64,000 nt of DNA from Bradyrhizobium sp. AZCC 1719. Lineage in GTDB: Bacteria; Pseudomonadota; Alphaproteobacteria; Rhizobiales; Xanthobacteraceae. Made by a program: the position numbers and the translations under genes. Where the stretch lies: NCBI RefSeq assembly GCF_036924525.1, contig NZ_JAZHRU010000001.1, positions 5,361,001-5,425,000 of the forward strand, in the 5' to 3' direction. Each line of letters starts with the position of its first letter. Within the stretch, counting starts at the first letter, position 1. A model generated the notes under the pieces. It made no database searches. It saw only the letters and a list, made by a program, of their open reading frames with translations, and was not told where the DNA came from. Shown here piece by piece: positions 25,589 to 34,887 of this stretch.

Positions 25589-26526
25589 CAGGATTCGTTC
25601 CCACGTTTGTTGATGTCGCGCAGGATAAAGATCGCTGCAATCGCCAGGATCGGCACCATGAAGAGGGATACGCTGGCGCCCAGCGGTATGTCGCTGCCCT
25701 CGATTCCGATGCGGAACGCCCATGTCGCGAAGATGTGGGTGTGATCGAGCGGGCCGCCCGCGGTCAGGATGCGCACGATATCAAAATTGGCGAAGGTCAC
25801 GATCAGCGAGAACAGCGTCGTAATCGCGATGATGTTCCGCATCATCGGCAGCGTGACGTACCAGATGCGCTGCCACCAATTGGCGCCGTCGATGGCGGCG
25901 GCCTCGTAGAGCTGTTCCGGCACGGATTTCAGCGCCGCCAGATACATGATCATGAAGAACGGTGCGCCGACCCAGATGTTGACGAGAATGACCGAGAAGC
26001 GCGCCCACACGGCATCGCCGGTCCAGGGGATCGGTCCGACGCCGAAGAAGGAGAGCGTGTAGTTGAACGCGCTGTAGGAGGGATCGAACAGCCAGAGCCA
26101 GGCGAGCGTGCTCATCGCCGGCGGGATCACCCACGGCACCAGCAGCATGCCGCGCCATTTGCGCTGCCCCTTGGCCGGTATGTTGTGGACGAAATGCGCA
26201 ATGATGAAGCCGAGCACCGCCTTGAAGATGACGGCCGTGATCGCGAAGATGCAGGACTGCTGCACGACGAGCCAGAACGTCTCGCGCTTGAACAGGAATG
26301 CGAAATTGCTGAGCCCGACGAAACGCTGCATCGACTTGTTCAGCGTCGCCAGATGCAGCGCATAGAAGGCGGGATAAATCACGAGCAGCGCGATCAGGAG
26401 GATCAGCGGCAGCGTCATCAGGAACGCCGCAGTTGATTTGCGCTTGAGCATTTTGTGCAGGCTGCCGCGCTTGCGCGCGGTTTTCGAGGTAGTGGCCCGG
26501 TTCGGCTGCAATACAACGTCAGCCAT
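25588..26526 (-). CDS. ABC transporter permease, MalF-type
   Basis: The protein has 312 residues. A basic N-terminal segment precedes helix 1 (AAFLMTLPLILLIALLVIYP at about residue 33). The EAA loop is VPEQLYEAAAIDGANWWQRI. It pairs with the MalG-type permease. It is separated from the binding-protein gene by 109 bp containing a strong hairpin. Confidence 0.92.
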   Translation of the reverse strand: MADVVLQPNRATTSKTARKRGSLHKMLKRKSTAAFLMTLPLILLIALLVIYPAFYALHLATLNKSMQRFVGLSNFAFLFKRETFWLVVQQSCIFAITAVIFKAVLGFIIAHFVHNIPAKGQRKWRGMLLVPWVIPPAMSTLAWLWLFDPSYSAFNYTLSFFGVGPIPWTGDAVWARFSVILVNIWVGAPFFMIMYLAALKSVPEQLYEAAAIDGANWWQRIWYVTLPMMRNIIAITTLFSLIVTFANFDIVRILTAGGPLDHTHIFATWAFRIGIEGSDIPLGASVSLFMVPILAIAAIFILRDINKRGNES

Positions 26527-26592
26527 GGTCTGTTCTCACCCTGTCACGTTCTGTCTGCTCTCGCAGAGTCCGCGATTGAATGCGGATGCGTA

Positions 26593-26622
26593 ATGGCGGC
26601 CTGCGATCAGGCAGGCCGCCAT
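26593..26622 (-). repeat. Intercistronic stem-loop between binding protein and permease genes
   Basis: A perfect 12-bp stem ATGGCGGCCTGC / GCAGGCCGCCAT (26593-26604 with 26611-26622) has a 6-nt loop. It lies 14 bp after the stop of the solute-binding-protein gene. Such elements protect the upstream mRNA or partly terminate transcription, giving more binding protein than permease, as between malE and malF. It lacks a U-tract. Confidence 0.7.
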
Positions 26623-26635
26623 ATCATCTCGTCCG

Positions 26636-27976
26636 TCAGCTTCGCATGAAGCCTTCGCACTCGCCTTCAGCCCAGGCGAGCACCTTTTCCATCGCTTCGC
26701 CCTTGTGATAGCGCAGGCACATCTTGGTCAGGGTCGCCTGCGTGTAGATCTGCTGCGCAATCTTCGGCGGGGCGGGCGCCGCGGCGATCGAGAGCGTCTG
26801 GTGGTTATGCGGGTTCGGGTAGTGGTAGAGCGTGCCCTTTGGCGGCCCTTCTTCCTGCCAGACCTTCAGTGTGGTTAGTTTTTCGTAGCAAGGCAGGTCG
26901 TAGCCGCCGCTCGCCACACACATCTTCTCAATCGCATCCGGTTGCGAGAGCGCCCTGAGCACGCTCTTGGCCGCTTCTTTGTTCTTGGAGAACGACCAGG
27001 TGCCCCAGAAGTAGGAGAGGTAGGGCGCGTAGCGGCCCTTTGGTCCGGCCGGGAAGCCATGAGTCCAGCACTGCTCGGCCACCTGCGGTGCGTCGCGCTT
27101 GGCGACCGCCCAGGCGCTCGGCGGGTTCATGACCATGGCGCCCCTGCCGGAGACCAGCCATTTGTTGTTGGAGGAGTCGTCCCAGGCGCCGGCGTCCGGC
27201 GGAAGGAAGGAGATCAGCTTCTTGTAGAATTCCAGTGCCTGGCGCACCGCGTCGGTCTTGACGGTGACGTTACCCTTCTCATCGACAAGGGCTGCGCCGA
27301 ACGACTGGAAGATCGCGCCGGCCGTATCGACATTGTCGCTGGTCTCGCCAAGTCCGATGCCGAACGGAACGCCGCCCTTCTGGCAGGCTTCTGCGGCCTT
27401 GAGGAAGGTGTCCAAGGTCCAACTGTCGGCCTTCGGCGCGGCACCGGCAGGATACAGTGCTTGCACGTCGATGCCGGCATGCTGCTTCATCAGGTCGATA
27501 CGGGAGCAGGGGCCCTTGATCTGGCTGCCGACGCTCGCGGGCACCGCGAGCCACTTGCCTTTGGACTGGCCGAGATATTTCACGGTACCGTTGGGTTCGC
27601 CGTTCTGCTTGATGAGGCCTTCCATGACGTCGTTCATGGGTTCCAGCAGCTCGGCCTGCGCATGCGGCCACCAGGTGGGCATGGCGAGAATGTCGTGGCC
27701 GGATTTCGCCTGTGCTTCGGCTGCGATGGTGAGCAGGTTCTTGTTGCCCTGGCTCGGGATGTAGTCGATCTGAACTTCGACCTTCTCTTTCTCCGCCCAG
27801 GCATTGACGATTTCTGTCGAGGCCTTGTTGGCGCCGGGAACCCAGTGGTCCCAGAAACCGATCGATAGCTTACCGGCGGCGTGGGCGCCGCGCACATAGG
27901 GCGCGGTGATGAGCGCTGCGGATGATAGCGCTGTCGCAGCAACGAATTGTCGGCGAGAAAGCTTCCTGCGTGACAT
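26636..27976 (-). CDS. Extracellular solute-binding protein, CUT1 ABC transporter, Tat-exported
   Basis: The protein has 446 residues from ATG 27976. A twin-arginine signal (RRKLSRRQFVAATALSSAA, then a cut after AHA) indicates folded export. Family-1 solute-binding fold: KLSIGFWDHWVPGANK, VQIDYIPSQG, IKGPCSRIDLM, and the C-terminal YFWGTWSFSKNKEAA. It is first in the operon: binding protein, two permeases, ATPase, hydroxyacid dehydrogenase, amidase. The ligand is probably a sugar, polyol or related compound but is not readable from sequence. Confidence 0.88.
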   Translation of the reverse strand: MSRRKLSRRQFVAATALSSAALITAPYVRGAHAAGKLSIGFWDHWVPGANKASTEIVNAWAEKEKVEVQIDYIPSQGNKNLLTIAAEAQAKSGHDILAMPTWWPHAQAELLEPMNDVMEGLIKQNGEPNGTVKYLGQSKGKWLAVPASVGSQIKGPCSRIDLMKQHAGIDVQALYPAGAAPKADSWTLDTFLKAAEACQKGGVPFGIGLGETSDNVDTAGAIFQSFGAALVDEKGNVTVKTDAVRQALEFYKKLISFLPPDAGAWDDSSNNKWLVSGRGAMVMNPPSAWAVAKRDAPQVAEQCWTHGFPAGPKGRYAPYLSYFWGTWSFSKNKEAAKSVLRALSQPDAIEKMCVASGGYDLPCYEKLTTLKVWQEEGPPKGTLYHYPNPHNHQTLSIAAAPAPPKIAQQIYTQATLTKMCLRYHKGEAMEKVLAWAEGECEGFMRS

Positions 27977-28431
27977 AGCGTTTCCTCTTTGCTGAGCCAG
28001 ATTTTTGCTTCTTATTATTCTTCTCCGTCTGGCGGGGAGCCGCATCGAGGCGGCCGCCAGCAGAGATTTTGTAATCGGATCAGACCAGAATTGTTTGCAT
28101 CTGTCGAGAAAACACAGCGGTCGCCGTCATTGAACTAACGTTGCGTGGAAATTCCGGGCCGCGGGAGCAACGATGTCGTGTCGTCGGCATCGTCAATAAT
28201 CGACGCGACAATATTGCGCCGCACACCTTGCGGCCGAGCGGGGCAATTGCGCCGCAGTCGATTGACGGCGCGTGTAACTCGCTGCCCCGAAGATGTTTCC
28301 TGCCGGGGAACCTTGCGGTGCAGCGGTGGACGAGTTTGGGCCGGAAACGATAGTTTAGGCAGGGAAGGATTCTCGTGCGCCTCGGCGATTGCGCGTGACA
28401 AATTTCTCGATCGGACCATGGAGACCCGACA
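27977..28431. other. Gene-free divergent intergenic region
   Basis: 455 bp between the divergent binding-protein operon and the 28432 gene. A T-rich stretch (28004-28025) lies just upstream of the Tat-exported protein gene. I see no operator palindrome, FixK box, RNA gene or conserved repeat here; a long minus-strand frame across it has no ribosome-binding site or recognisable domain. Confidence 0.5.
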
Positions 28432-29199
28432 ATGACACGTCCTCAGCAGCTTGCACCGATGTCGTCGCGCTGGTGTTTTGTACTTGGCGCCATCGCCGTG
28501 CTGGTTCTTGCCGCATGTGCGACTGCGAAGGCGCAAGGGCTGGTGCAGGGCGTGCAGCAAGGGGCGCGCGAAGGCAACAAGGCTGCCGGCCCGGTCGGTG
28601 GCGTGCTGGGCGGCGCGATCGGCGGCGTCGTCGGCGTGGTCACGGGCGTCACCGGCGTCCTGACCGGGGGCAACAATAACAACAAGGGCGGACAGGCACC
28701 TGCGGCGAAGGATTCCAAGCAGGGCGAGCCTTCCAAGCAAGGTGATACCGCGAAGCCTTCGAAGGGGTCCAAAGCCACGAAGACCGCAAAGCAGCAACAA
28801 CCGCAGCAGCCGGCCGTCCTCACCCAGACCGGCGCCCCGCAACTGACGGCCGAACAGATCGTCGCCAACAGCGACGCCAATATCGAGCGGATCAAGAAGG
28901 AGCTAAACCTCACACCGGAGCAGGAGAAGCATTGGGCCGCGTTCAACAGTGCGATGCACTATCTCGGTCATAACGGCGCCGACCGGCTCAATCTGCGCGT
29001 TGCGCGCGCCAAACGCGATCCTCCCGACGACATCATCGAGCAGATGCGCAATGAAGCTCAATTTCTCAATGATCGCGCCGTCGATCAGCGCAACGTGGCC
29101 GATGCCGCCGAGCCGCTATTTGCCACGTTGGACGACAAGCAAAAGGCGGTCTTCATTCAGGAAATGGTCAACCTGAGCCACGAGCGCGGGCTCGACTAA
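28432..29199 (+). CDS. Spy/CpxP-like (LTxxQ) periplasmic protein, possible lipoprotein
   Basis: The protein has 255 residues. An N-terminal hydrophobic segment ends VLVLAACATAKA, which could be a lipobox (LAAC) or a signal-peptidase I site. A glycine-rich hydrophobic stretch (GVLGGAIGGVVGVVTGVTGV, about 60-80) resembles glycine-zipper membrane segments, followed by a Lys/Gln-rich linker. The C-terminal half carries the LTxxQ-type repeat region (ELNLTPEQEKHWAAFNSAM and LDDKQKAVF), as in Spy/CpxP chaperone-like proteins. The glycine-zipper plus LTxxQ combination is unusual. It probably acts in envelope stress. Confidence 0.7.
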   Translation: MTRPQQLAPMSSRWCFVLGAIAVLVLAACATAKAQGLVQGVQQGAREGNKAAGPVGGVLGGAIGGVVGVVTGVTGVLTGGNNNNKGGQAPAAKDSKQGEPSKQGDTAKPSKGSKATKTAKQQQPQQPAVLTQTGAPQLTAEQIVANSDANIERIKKELNLTPEQEKHWAAFNSAMHYLGHNGADRLNLRVARAKRDPPDDIIEQMRNEAQFLNDRAVDQRNVADAAEPLFATLDDKQKAVFIQEMVNLSHERGLD

Positions 29200-29438
29200 G
29201 AGCGGGTTGGCCGGACGAATAGCCGGGCACGCATGCCCTGGGGTAGGTTGAAAGGCGCGGCACCCGGCTATTCTGCCGCAGCGGCGCGGCTCCTCCAATC
29301 TCATTGCAATGATGAAGAAAACCGGACCAACTCGCGCCTTAGTCGTGGCTGACTTGCGGCGTTGTCGGGAACTTCATTATTTGCGGGGCGGTGTTGCACG
29401 CCAACATCACGTGGACCTCGGGCGGCAGGAGTGAGCCC

Positions 29439-29840
29439 TCAGGTTTTCGGAAAGTTCAGCTCCACGCCGACACCGTCGGGATCGTAGAGGAAGAACTGGG
29501 TATCGCCGGTGCGCGGCACGATGCTCTCGCGGAATTTGACGCTTTTCGATTGCAACCGCTTGCGCATGCCCTCGACATCGGTGGCGGCAAAGGCGATATG
29601 GTCAAGCCGGCCGGTATCCTCATACTTCTTCTCGGTACCACGGACGACGATGCCCTCACGGGGCTTGCGCGTGCCCATCAGATGCACCGTGGCCGTGCCG
29701 CCGGAATAGAGCCAATAGCCGGGGAAATCGAGCGGCGGGCGATCGCCGTTTTCCAGCCCGAGTACATCGCAATAGAAATCCTTGGTGCGCTCGAGATCGG
29801 CGGGCTCAATGGTGTAGTGCTGCAGTCCGCCAAGTCCCAT
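29439..29840 (-). CDS. VOC-family (glyoxalase/dioxygenase-like) protein
   Basis: The protein has 133 residues and forms one VOC module pair. The opening GLGGLQHYTIEPADLERTKD gives the first metal-ligand His; LDHIAFAATDVEGMRKRLQ and FFLYDPDGVGVELNF give the later ligands (His and Glu). It sits 11 bp downstream of a flavin-dependent monooxygenase-like gene, so it may be a small ring-cleavage or lyase partner. Exact reaction unknown. Confidence 0.85.
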   Translation of the reverse strand: MGLGGLQHYTIEPADLERTKDFYCDVLGLENGDRPPLDFPGYWLYSGGTATVHLMGTRKPREGIVVRGTEKKYEDTGRLDHIAFAATDVEGMRKRLQSKSVKFRESIVPRTGDTQFFLYDPDGVGVELNFPKT

Positions 29841-29851
29841 GGTCGCTCTCC

Positions 29852-31048
29852 CTAAACAAAGCTGAGGTCGGTATCGACGCCCATCATCCAGGCGCCGACG
29901 GTTTCAAAATGCCTGAGCTGGCCTTGCAACTGCTGGGTCACCGTATGGATGTCGCGGAACCGCCGCTCCAGCGGATGGTTCTCGAAGATCGCGGTCGCGC
30001 CAGCGGCGTTGTAGGCAAAGTCGACCGCCTCGCGCGCCTTGTGGATGGCATGGGTCGAGGCCATGCGGATGTTCATGCGCTGGGCGACCGTGATGGTGGA
30101 GCCCGCGGTGAGGTCCTTCCAGGTATCCGCCATCGATTGCAACACGTAGCCCCGCGCGGCGCGGAGATTGACTTCCGCCTGAGCGAGGTTGCACTGGACC
30201 ACTGCATTGTCTCGCAACGAGATCCTCGCGCCACGCGGCACCTTGTTGCGCATCGTATCGACGAAGTTGTCGAGGGCAGTGCGGGCGATGCCGCAGGCGA
30301 CACCGGCAAAGCCGACCTGGTAGCAGGTGTGGTTGCTCATGCGGTAGAGCGGACCGCGCTCGCGGCATTCCCGGTCGAATTCACGCGTAATCGAATGGTC
30401 GGCGCGCACGAAAAAATCGTTGAGCGCGAACTGGTCGCTGGCGGTGCCGCGCAGGCCCACGGTGTTCCAGATGTCGGTCCACTCGACGTCTTCGGAGCGT
30501 ACCAGCATGGTGCGCTCGAGCGGGGCTCCATTGGCGTCGTATCTGAGCGAACCGTCGGCCGCATAGATCGGGCAGTGCGCGCCGAGCCAGGTCGCATGCC
30601 GGCCGCCGGATGCAAAGGACCAGACGCCGGTCACCCGGTAGCCGCCATCGCATTCGACCGCGCGAACCCTGGGGCCGGGCCCCCACGCCAATACGGCGCG
30701 CGGATCGCCGAAGATCGCCTGCGCCACCGGGAGATCGAGATAGGCCGCCGACATCGCGCAACCGCCGGCCTGGCTCAGACACCAGGCGGTGGAAGCATCG
30801 GCCTTGGCAATGGTTTCGATGACGTGAAAGAAAGTCACGGGATCGGTTTCGATCCCGTTGGTCGAGCGGGGCAGCAACAGACGGAACAATTGCGCGTCGT
30901 GCAGCTTGTCGAGCAGCGTGGGCGGTAGCCGTCGCGCGGCCTCGATGTCGTCGGAAGCTGCTGCGACATCAGAACGTATGGCTTCGGCCCGGGCGATCAC
31001 TGCCTGGTCGCCCGCAAGATCGGCAGAGTTTGCGATCGGTGTATTCAA
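29852..31048 (-). CDS. Acyl-CoA dehydrogenase-fold flavin-dependent monooxygenase (HsaA/DszC-like)
   Basis: The protein has 398 residues with an acyl-CoA dehydrogenase fold: N-terminal helices, central barrel (VRAVECDGGYRVTGVWSFAS, TVGLRGTASDQFALNDFFV) and C-terminal helices (IHKAREAVDFAYNAAGATAI). The ASGGRHATWLGAH and TASDQF motifs are those of group D flavoprotein hydroxylases, which use reduced FMN/FAD from a separate reductase, rather than true dehydrogenases. With the VOC gene it suggests an aromatic or heterocyclic degradation step. No reductase gene is adjacent. Confidence 0.75.
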   Translation of the reverse strand: MNTPIANSADLAGDQAVIARAEAIRSDVAAASDDIEAARRLPPTLLDKLHDAQLFRLLLPRSTNGIETDPVTFFHVIETIAKADASTAWCLSQAGGCAMSAAYLDLPVAQAIFGDPRAVLAWGPGPRVRAVECDGGYRVTGVWSFASGGRHATWLGAHCPIYAADGSLRYDANGAPLERTMLVRSEDVEWTDIWNTVGLRGTASDQFALNDFFVRADHSITREFDRECRERGPLYRMSNHTCYQVGFAGVACGIARTALDNFVDTMRNKVPRGARISLRDNAVVQCNLAQAEVNLRAARGYVLQSMADTWKDLTAGSTITVAQRMNIRMASTHAIHKAREAVDFAYNAAGATAIFENHPLERRFRDIHTVTQQLQGQLRHFETVGAWMMGVDTDLSFV

Positions 31049-31364
31049 GGCCAGCCTGCCGGTTCGTCGCGTTCGCGTGCCAGTGATCAGTAGATTGATC
31101 AGTAGATAAGGCTATCGCGCCATCGCCACGATCGGCAAGTCCATAGCGACGCGGAGCACGCCTGCGCATAGGCGATGGAGATTTTGTACCGCTTTGCACA
31201 ATGGGGCCCGACAATTGCGTGCAACAATCGCGTGGACTTGCGTAAACGACATAGCCGCTCGGCCGGCCACGCCTGTTGCGGCCATACGAACGCGTCCGAC
31301 TTGTTTAAGGTTTTGCGCTAGCCTAGCGGTTTGGCCGGAATCGATCCGGGATGGGACAGACGGA
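31049..31364. other. Divergent intergenic region with an 11-bp direct repeat
   Basis: TGATCAGTAGA occurs twice, at 31084-31094 and 31096-31106, 36 bp upstream of the monooxygenase start (minus strand). Tandem half-sites at 12-bp spacing lie on one DNA face and could be an operator. I see nothing else in the remaining ~250 bp. Confidence 0.4.
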
Positions 31365-31655
31365 ATGGAAGAGCGACGAAAATATCCGCGAACGGAGATC
31401 GAGGAGCCTGCCTATGTTTCGTCGGGTGGCTCCGTGATGCGCTGCGTGGTGCGGAACATCTCGCGCGAGGGCGCTGCGATCGATGTCGAAAACCCAGCCT
31501 TCGTCCCGCAGCATTTTCGCCTGGTGATGGCAAAGGATCCGTCGATCGTGCACGAGTGCCGGGTCGCCTGGATCCAGAAGAATCGTATCGGCTTGACCTT
31601 CGTCGGGATAGTGGACGCGGTTTTGGATCGGCCAACGTCGAACGGGACGCGCTGA
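31365..31655 (+). CDS. PilZ-domain protein (c-di-GMP binding)
   Basis: The protein has 96 residues from ATG 31365; an upstream extension to 31194 is unlike the family. The c-di-GMP motif is RRKYPRTE (RxxxR) near the N-terminus, and the second motif is NISREGAAIDVE (D/NxSxxG). A stand-alone PilZ protein probably relays c-di-GMP to an unknown partner. It is convergent with the Bug-type gene (3 bp between stops). Confidence 0.85.
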   Translation: MEERRKYPRTEIEEPAYVSSGGSVMRCVVRNISREGAAIDVENPAFVPQHFRLVMAKDPSIVHECRVAWIQKNRIGLTFVGIVDAVLDRPTSNGTR

Positions 31656-31658
31656 GCA

Positions 31659-32627
31659 CTACTCAATCCGCAACTTTGCATCGCGTACCACCTTACCCCA
31701 CTTATCCATCTCCAGCTTGATGCGCGCGCCGAACTGATCTGGCGTATTCACGACCGCCTTGAAGCCGAGCGTCGTGAGGCGTTCCTTCACGTCCGGCTGT
31801 GCGACAATCCTGGCAATCTCGCGATGAAGCAGATCGACGATTTCTTTCGGCGTCCCTGCGGGGGCGACGATCCCGGTGAGTGTGTCGGCCTCCTGATCCT
31901 TGATGCCCTGCTCAGCGAAGGCCGGTACGTCAGGCAGGCCTGCGGCCCGTTCCGTCGAAGCCACGCCAAGCGCGCGCAATTGTCCGCTCTGCACCGCCGA
32001 AAGGGCGGGCGGCAGCGCTGTAAAGGCGATCGGCGTGTGCCCCCCGATGGTCGCCTGAATGGCCGGGGCAGCGCCCGTGAACGGGACGTGGACCAGGTCA
32101 AGCTTGAAAGCCAGCCGGAACAGCTCGCCACCCAGATGCGGCGTCGATCCGACGCCGGGGCCGGCAAAGCTGTATTTGCCGGGATTGTCCCTGACGAGTT
32201 GCACCAATTCCGGTAACGTCTTGGCCGGCACTTGCGGGTTGACCACGACGACATTCGGCGAGACCGCAACCAGCGTCACCGGCACGAAATCCTTCACCGG
32301 ATCGTATGGCACCTTGGCATAGAGGCTGGGATTGACGACGAAGCCGGTGCTGACCACCATGATGGTGTAGCCGTCCGGCGTCACGCGCGCGACCTGGCCG
32401 GCTGCGGTGTTGCCGCCGGCGCCGCCGATGTTCTCGACAAAGAACTGCTGGCCGAGATTGTCGGCGAGCTTCTGCGCCACGATGCGGGCGATGGCATCGG
32501 TCGGTCCGCCCGCTGGGAAACCAACCACGACGCGCACCGGCTTGCTTGGATAGTTTTGCGCCGACGACGCCAGGACGCCGGACAGCAACCACGCGGTTGC
32601 CAACAAGACCCGCAAAGCCGCGGCCAT
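31659..32627 (-). CDS. Bug/TctC-family periplasmic substrate-binding protein
   Basis: The protein has 322 residues. Signal peptide (LLATAWLLSGVLASSAQ) followed by YPSKPVRVVVGFPAGGPTDA and FVENIGGAGGNTAAGQVAR, the family's carboxylate-binding loops. C-terminal FGARIKLEMDKWGKVVRDA is also typical. No TctA or TctB genes are near, so it is the second orphan Bug protein in this window. Ligand unknown. Confidence 0.87.
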   Translation of the reverse strand: MAAALRVLLATAWLLSGVLASSAQNYPSKPVRVVVGFPAGGPTDAIARIVAQKLADNLGQQFFVENIGGAGGNTAAGQVARVTPDGYTIMVVSTGFVVNPSLYAKVPYDPVKDFVPVTLVAVSPNVVVVNPQVPAKTLPELVQLVRDNPGKYSFAGPGVGSTPHLGGELFRLAFKLDLVHVPFTGAAPAIQATIGGHTPIAFTALPPALSAVQSGQLRALGVASTERAAGLPDVPAFAEQGIKDQEADTLTGIVAPAGTPKEIVDLLHREIARIVAQPDVKERLTTLGFKAVVNTPDQFGARIKLEMDKWGKVVRDAKLRIE

Positions 32628-32712
32628 GGCGCTCTCCCCAATATGTTTGTTGGGGCCATCATCGACGAGGCCGCGACGCCGGACAAGGGGCTATTGCGAC
32701 GGCCGGCGAGCG

Positions 32713-33348
32713 CTACTTCTTCAGCAACGGCTCGAGCCGTTCTTCCAGCTCCTCGAACGACATCGAGCCCTGCAGCCGCTCGCCGTTGAGGAAGAAAGTC
32801 GGCGTCGAGGTAACCTTCAACTCACTATAAGCATATTGTTGGTCGGCGGTGAGCTTGTCGAACTGTGCCTGATCCTGCTCGCAAGTCGCGACTTCCTGCT
32901 CGCTCATTCCATGCAGTTTGCCGACATAGATCAGCGTATCCTTGGTCTGCGCCATCAGGCGATCCTGCAGCTTGAACAGGGTCTCGACTGCGCTGAGGTA
33001 TTTTTCGGAATCGCCCTTGCCGGCGCAGCGCGCCAGTATCGAGGCTGCGGCGGCCTTGATGTCGAGTGGAAATTCGCGGAACACGAAGCGTACCTTGCCG
33101 GTGTCGATGTATTTCGAACGCAGCATCGGAAGCACATTCTGGCTGAACGCCGCGCAATGCGGGCAACTCATCGAAGAATATTCAGTGATGGTCACCGGCG
33201 CCTTCGCAGACCCAATGGCGATTTCGGGGAGGGATCCCGGTTTGGCGACATTGGCGGCAATCGCGCTTTGCGCCAGCGCAGAGCCCGCGAAGGTGAGCGA
33301 CGCGAATGCAGCGAGCGCTGCGACGGCGATGGGACGATAGGCGTTCAA
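32713..33348 (-). CDS. Periplasmic DsbA-family thiol-disulfide protein
   Basis: The protein has 211 residues. Signal peptide ends GSALAQS. A thioredoxin fold carries the active site SSMSCPHCAAFS (CPHC) and the cis-proline loop TSTPTFFLNGERL. The insertion between them is short, as in the thioredoxin_4/DsbA-like group. It probably oxidises or isomerises disulfides in exported proteins. It is divergent from the aminotransferase at 33608 and about 85 bp from the Bug gene downstream. Confidence 0.87.
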   Translation of the reverse strand: MNAYRPIAVAALAAFASLTFAGSALAQSAIAANVAKPGSLPEIAIGSAKAPVTITEYSSMSCPHCAAFSQNVLPMLRSKYIDTGKVRFVFREFPLDIKAAAASILARCAGKGDSEKYLSAVETLFKLQDRLMAQTKDTLIYVGKLHGMSEQEVATCEQDQAQFDKLTADQQYAYSELKVTSTPTFFLNGERLQGSMSFEELEERLEPLLKK

Positions 33349-33607
33349 CGTGGCTCCGAACCGAACTTGGCAAGCGACCGTGCGACGAAAGTGCGTCTTT
33401 TATTGGTTTAGCGAGCCAAAAGCCACCCGATCAGATTGATTGCGCACCGGGAACCGTCGCCATTTGCGGCCGCGTCATGCAAACGGATCGTGCAAAGGGA
33501 TATTGTCGCCTGTCTTGACCGATGGTTTGATGCAAGCGTGACGCCTGCGTCGTCCACCCACGCGGCCGAACTTCGTTCTGCTCAGCGAATTACAACTAGG
33601 GAACGTC

Positions 33608-34870
33608 ATGACCCAGCACACGGCGCTGTTGAGCGAAACGCAGACAGCGGATGCCATGTTGCGGGCGCGGGCCAAGCGGGTCGTTCCCGGCGGCATGTGG
33701 GGCCACCAGAATGCCGCGCGGCTCCCGGAAGGTTATCCGCAGTTCTTCGCCTCCGCGGAGGGCTGCCGCGTGCGCGACGTCGACGGGCGCGAATACATCG
33801 ACTTCATGTGCAGTTGGGGGCCTATCCTGCTCGGCCACCGGCATCCCGAAGTTCAGGCGGCGGCGGAAGCGCAGGCCGCCAAAGGCGACTGCTTGAACGG
33901 CCCGGGCGAGGTCATGGTGGAGCTTGCCGAGGATCTCGTCGCCATGCTGCCGCATGCCGATTGGGCGATGTTTCAGAAGAACGGCGGCGATGCGACCACA
34001 TGCTGCGTGACGATCGCCCGTGCCGGCACCGGACGCCGCAAGGTGCTCGTCGCGCGTGGCAGCTATCATGGCGCGCTGCCATGGTGCTCGCCGAGCGTTG
34101 CCGGCGTGACCGCCGAGGATCGCGCGCATCTGGTGCACTTCGAGTACAACGACGTGCAGAGCCTGCGAGCAGCGGTCGATGAAGCGGGCAAGGATCTCGC
34201 TGCGGTCCTGGTGACGGCTTTCCGCCACGACATGGGGCGCGATCTCGAACTGCCGACGAAGGAATTCGCGGCGGCCGCGCGCGCCGTATGCGACGCGGCC
34301 GACGCCGCTTTGATCATCGACGAAGTGCGGGCCGGCCTGCGGCTCGATACCAGGGGGAGCTGGGAAGCGCTCGGCGTGCGGCCGGACCTGGGCGCCTGGA
34401 GCAAGGCGATCGCCAACGGCTACGCGCTGGCCGCCGTTACCGGCAACGACCGCTTCCGCGAAGCCGCCACCAGGGTATTCGTTACCGGGTCGTTCTGGTG
34501 CGGCGCGGTGGTGATGGCGGCAGCGCGAACGACGCTGCGGATCGCGCGCGAGACGGATGTGCCCGGGCATATTCGTGCGATGGGCATGAGGCTGCGCGAG
34601 GGATTGGCATCGTTGGCGAACGAGCACGGCATCGCGATCCGCCAAAGCGGCCCGCCGCAAATGCCGCTGATGCTGTTCGAGGCTGACCCGGAAGTACGCA
34701 AGGGTAGGGTGTTCTGTTCGGTCGCGCTCCGCCACGGCGCGTTCTTTCATCCCCAGCACAACATGTTCCTATCCTCGGCGCATCACGCATCCGATATCGA
34801 CGAGGCGCTGCAGGCGGCCTCGCACGGCTTCAAGGCCGTGCGAGAATTGGAGGCGAGGTCCAATCGATAG
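33608..34870 (+). CDS. Class III aminotransferase, glutamate-1-semialdehyde aminomutase-like
   Basis: The protein has 420 residues. Motifs: KRVVPGGMWGHQNAARLPEG, DVDGREYIDFMCSWGPILLG, FQKNGGDATTCCVTIARAGT, ARGSYHGALPW, LIIDEVRAGLR (Asp for PLP) and WSKAIANGYALAA (Schiff-base Lys). It belongs to the HemL-like subgroup, but the aminomutase-typical GTEA motif reads GGDA, so it is probably a transaminase of another substrate (amino sugar, beta-amino acid or taurine-like). It is monocistronic. Confidence 0.83.
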   Translation: MTQHTALLSETQTADAMLRARAKRVVPGGMWGHQNAARLPEGYPQFFASAEGCRVRDVDGREYIDFMCSWGPILLGHRHPEVQAAAEAQAAKGDCLNGPGEVMVELAEDLVAMLPHADWAMFQKNGGDATTCCVTIARAGTGRRKVLVARGSYHGALPWCSPSVAGVTAEDRAHLVHFEYNDVQSLRAAVDEAGKDLAAVLVTAFRHDMGRDLELPTKEFAAAARAVCDAADAALIIDEVRAGLRLDTRGSWEALGVRPDLGAWSKAIANGYALAAVTGNDRFREAATRVFVTGSFWCGAVVMAAARTTLRIARETDVPGHIRAMGMRLREGLASLANEHGIAIRQSGPPQMPLMLFEADPEVRKGRVFCSVALRHGAFFHPQHNMFLSSAHHASDIDEALQAASHGFKAVRELEARSNR

Positions 34871-34887
34871 ATCGATTGGCGGGCATC

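Noticed and set aside
28135..28842. A 235-codon minus-strand frame covering the intergenic region and the Spy-like gene
   Set aside because: Low-complexity Leu/Arg start, no family and no ribosome-binding site, and it overlaps a supported plus-strand gene.
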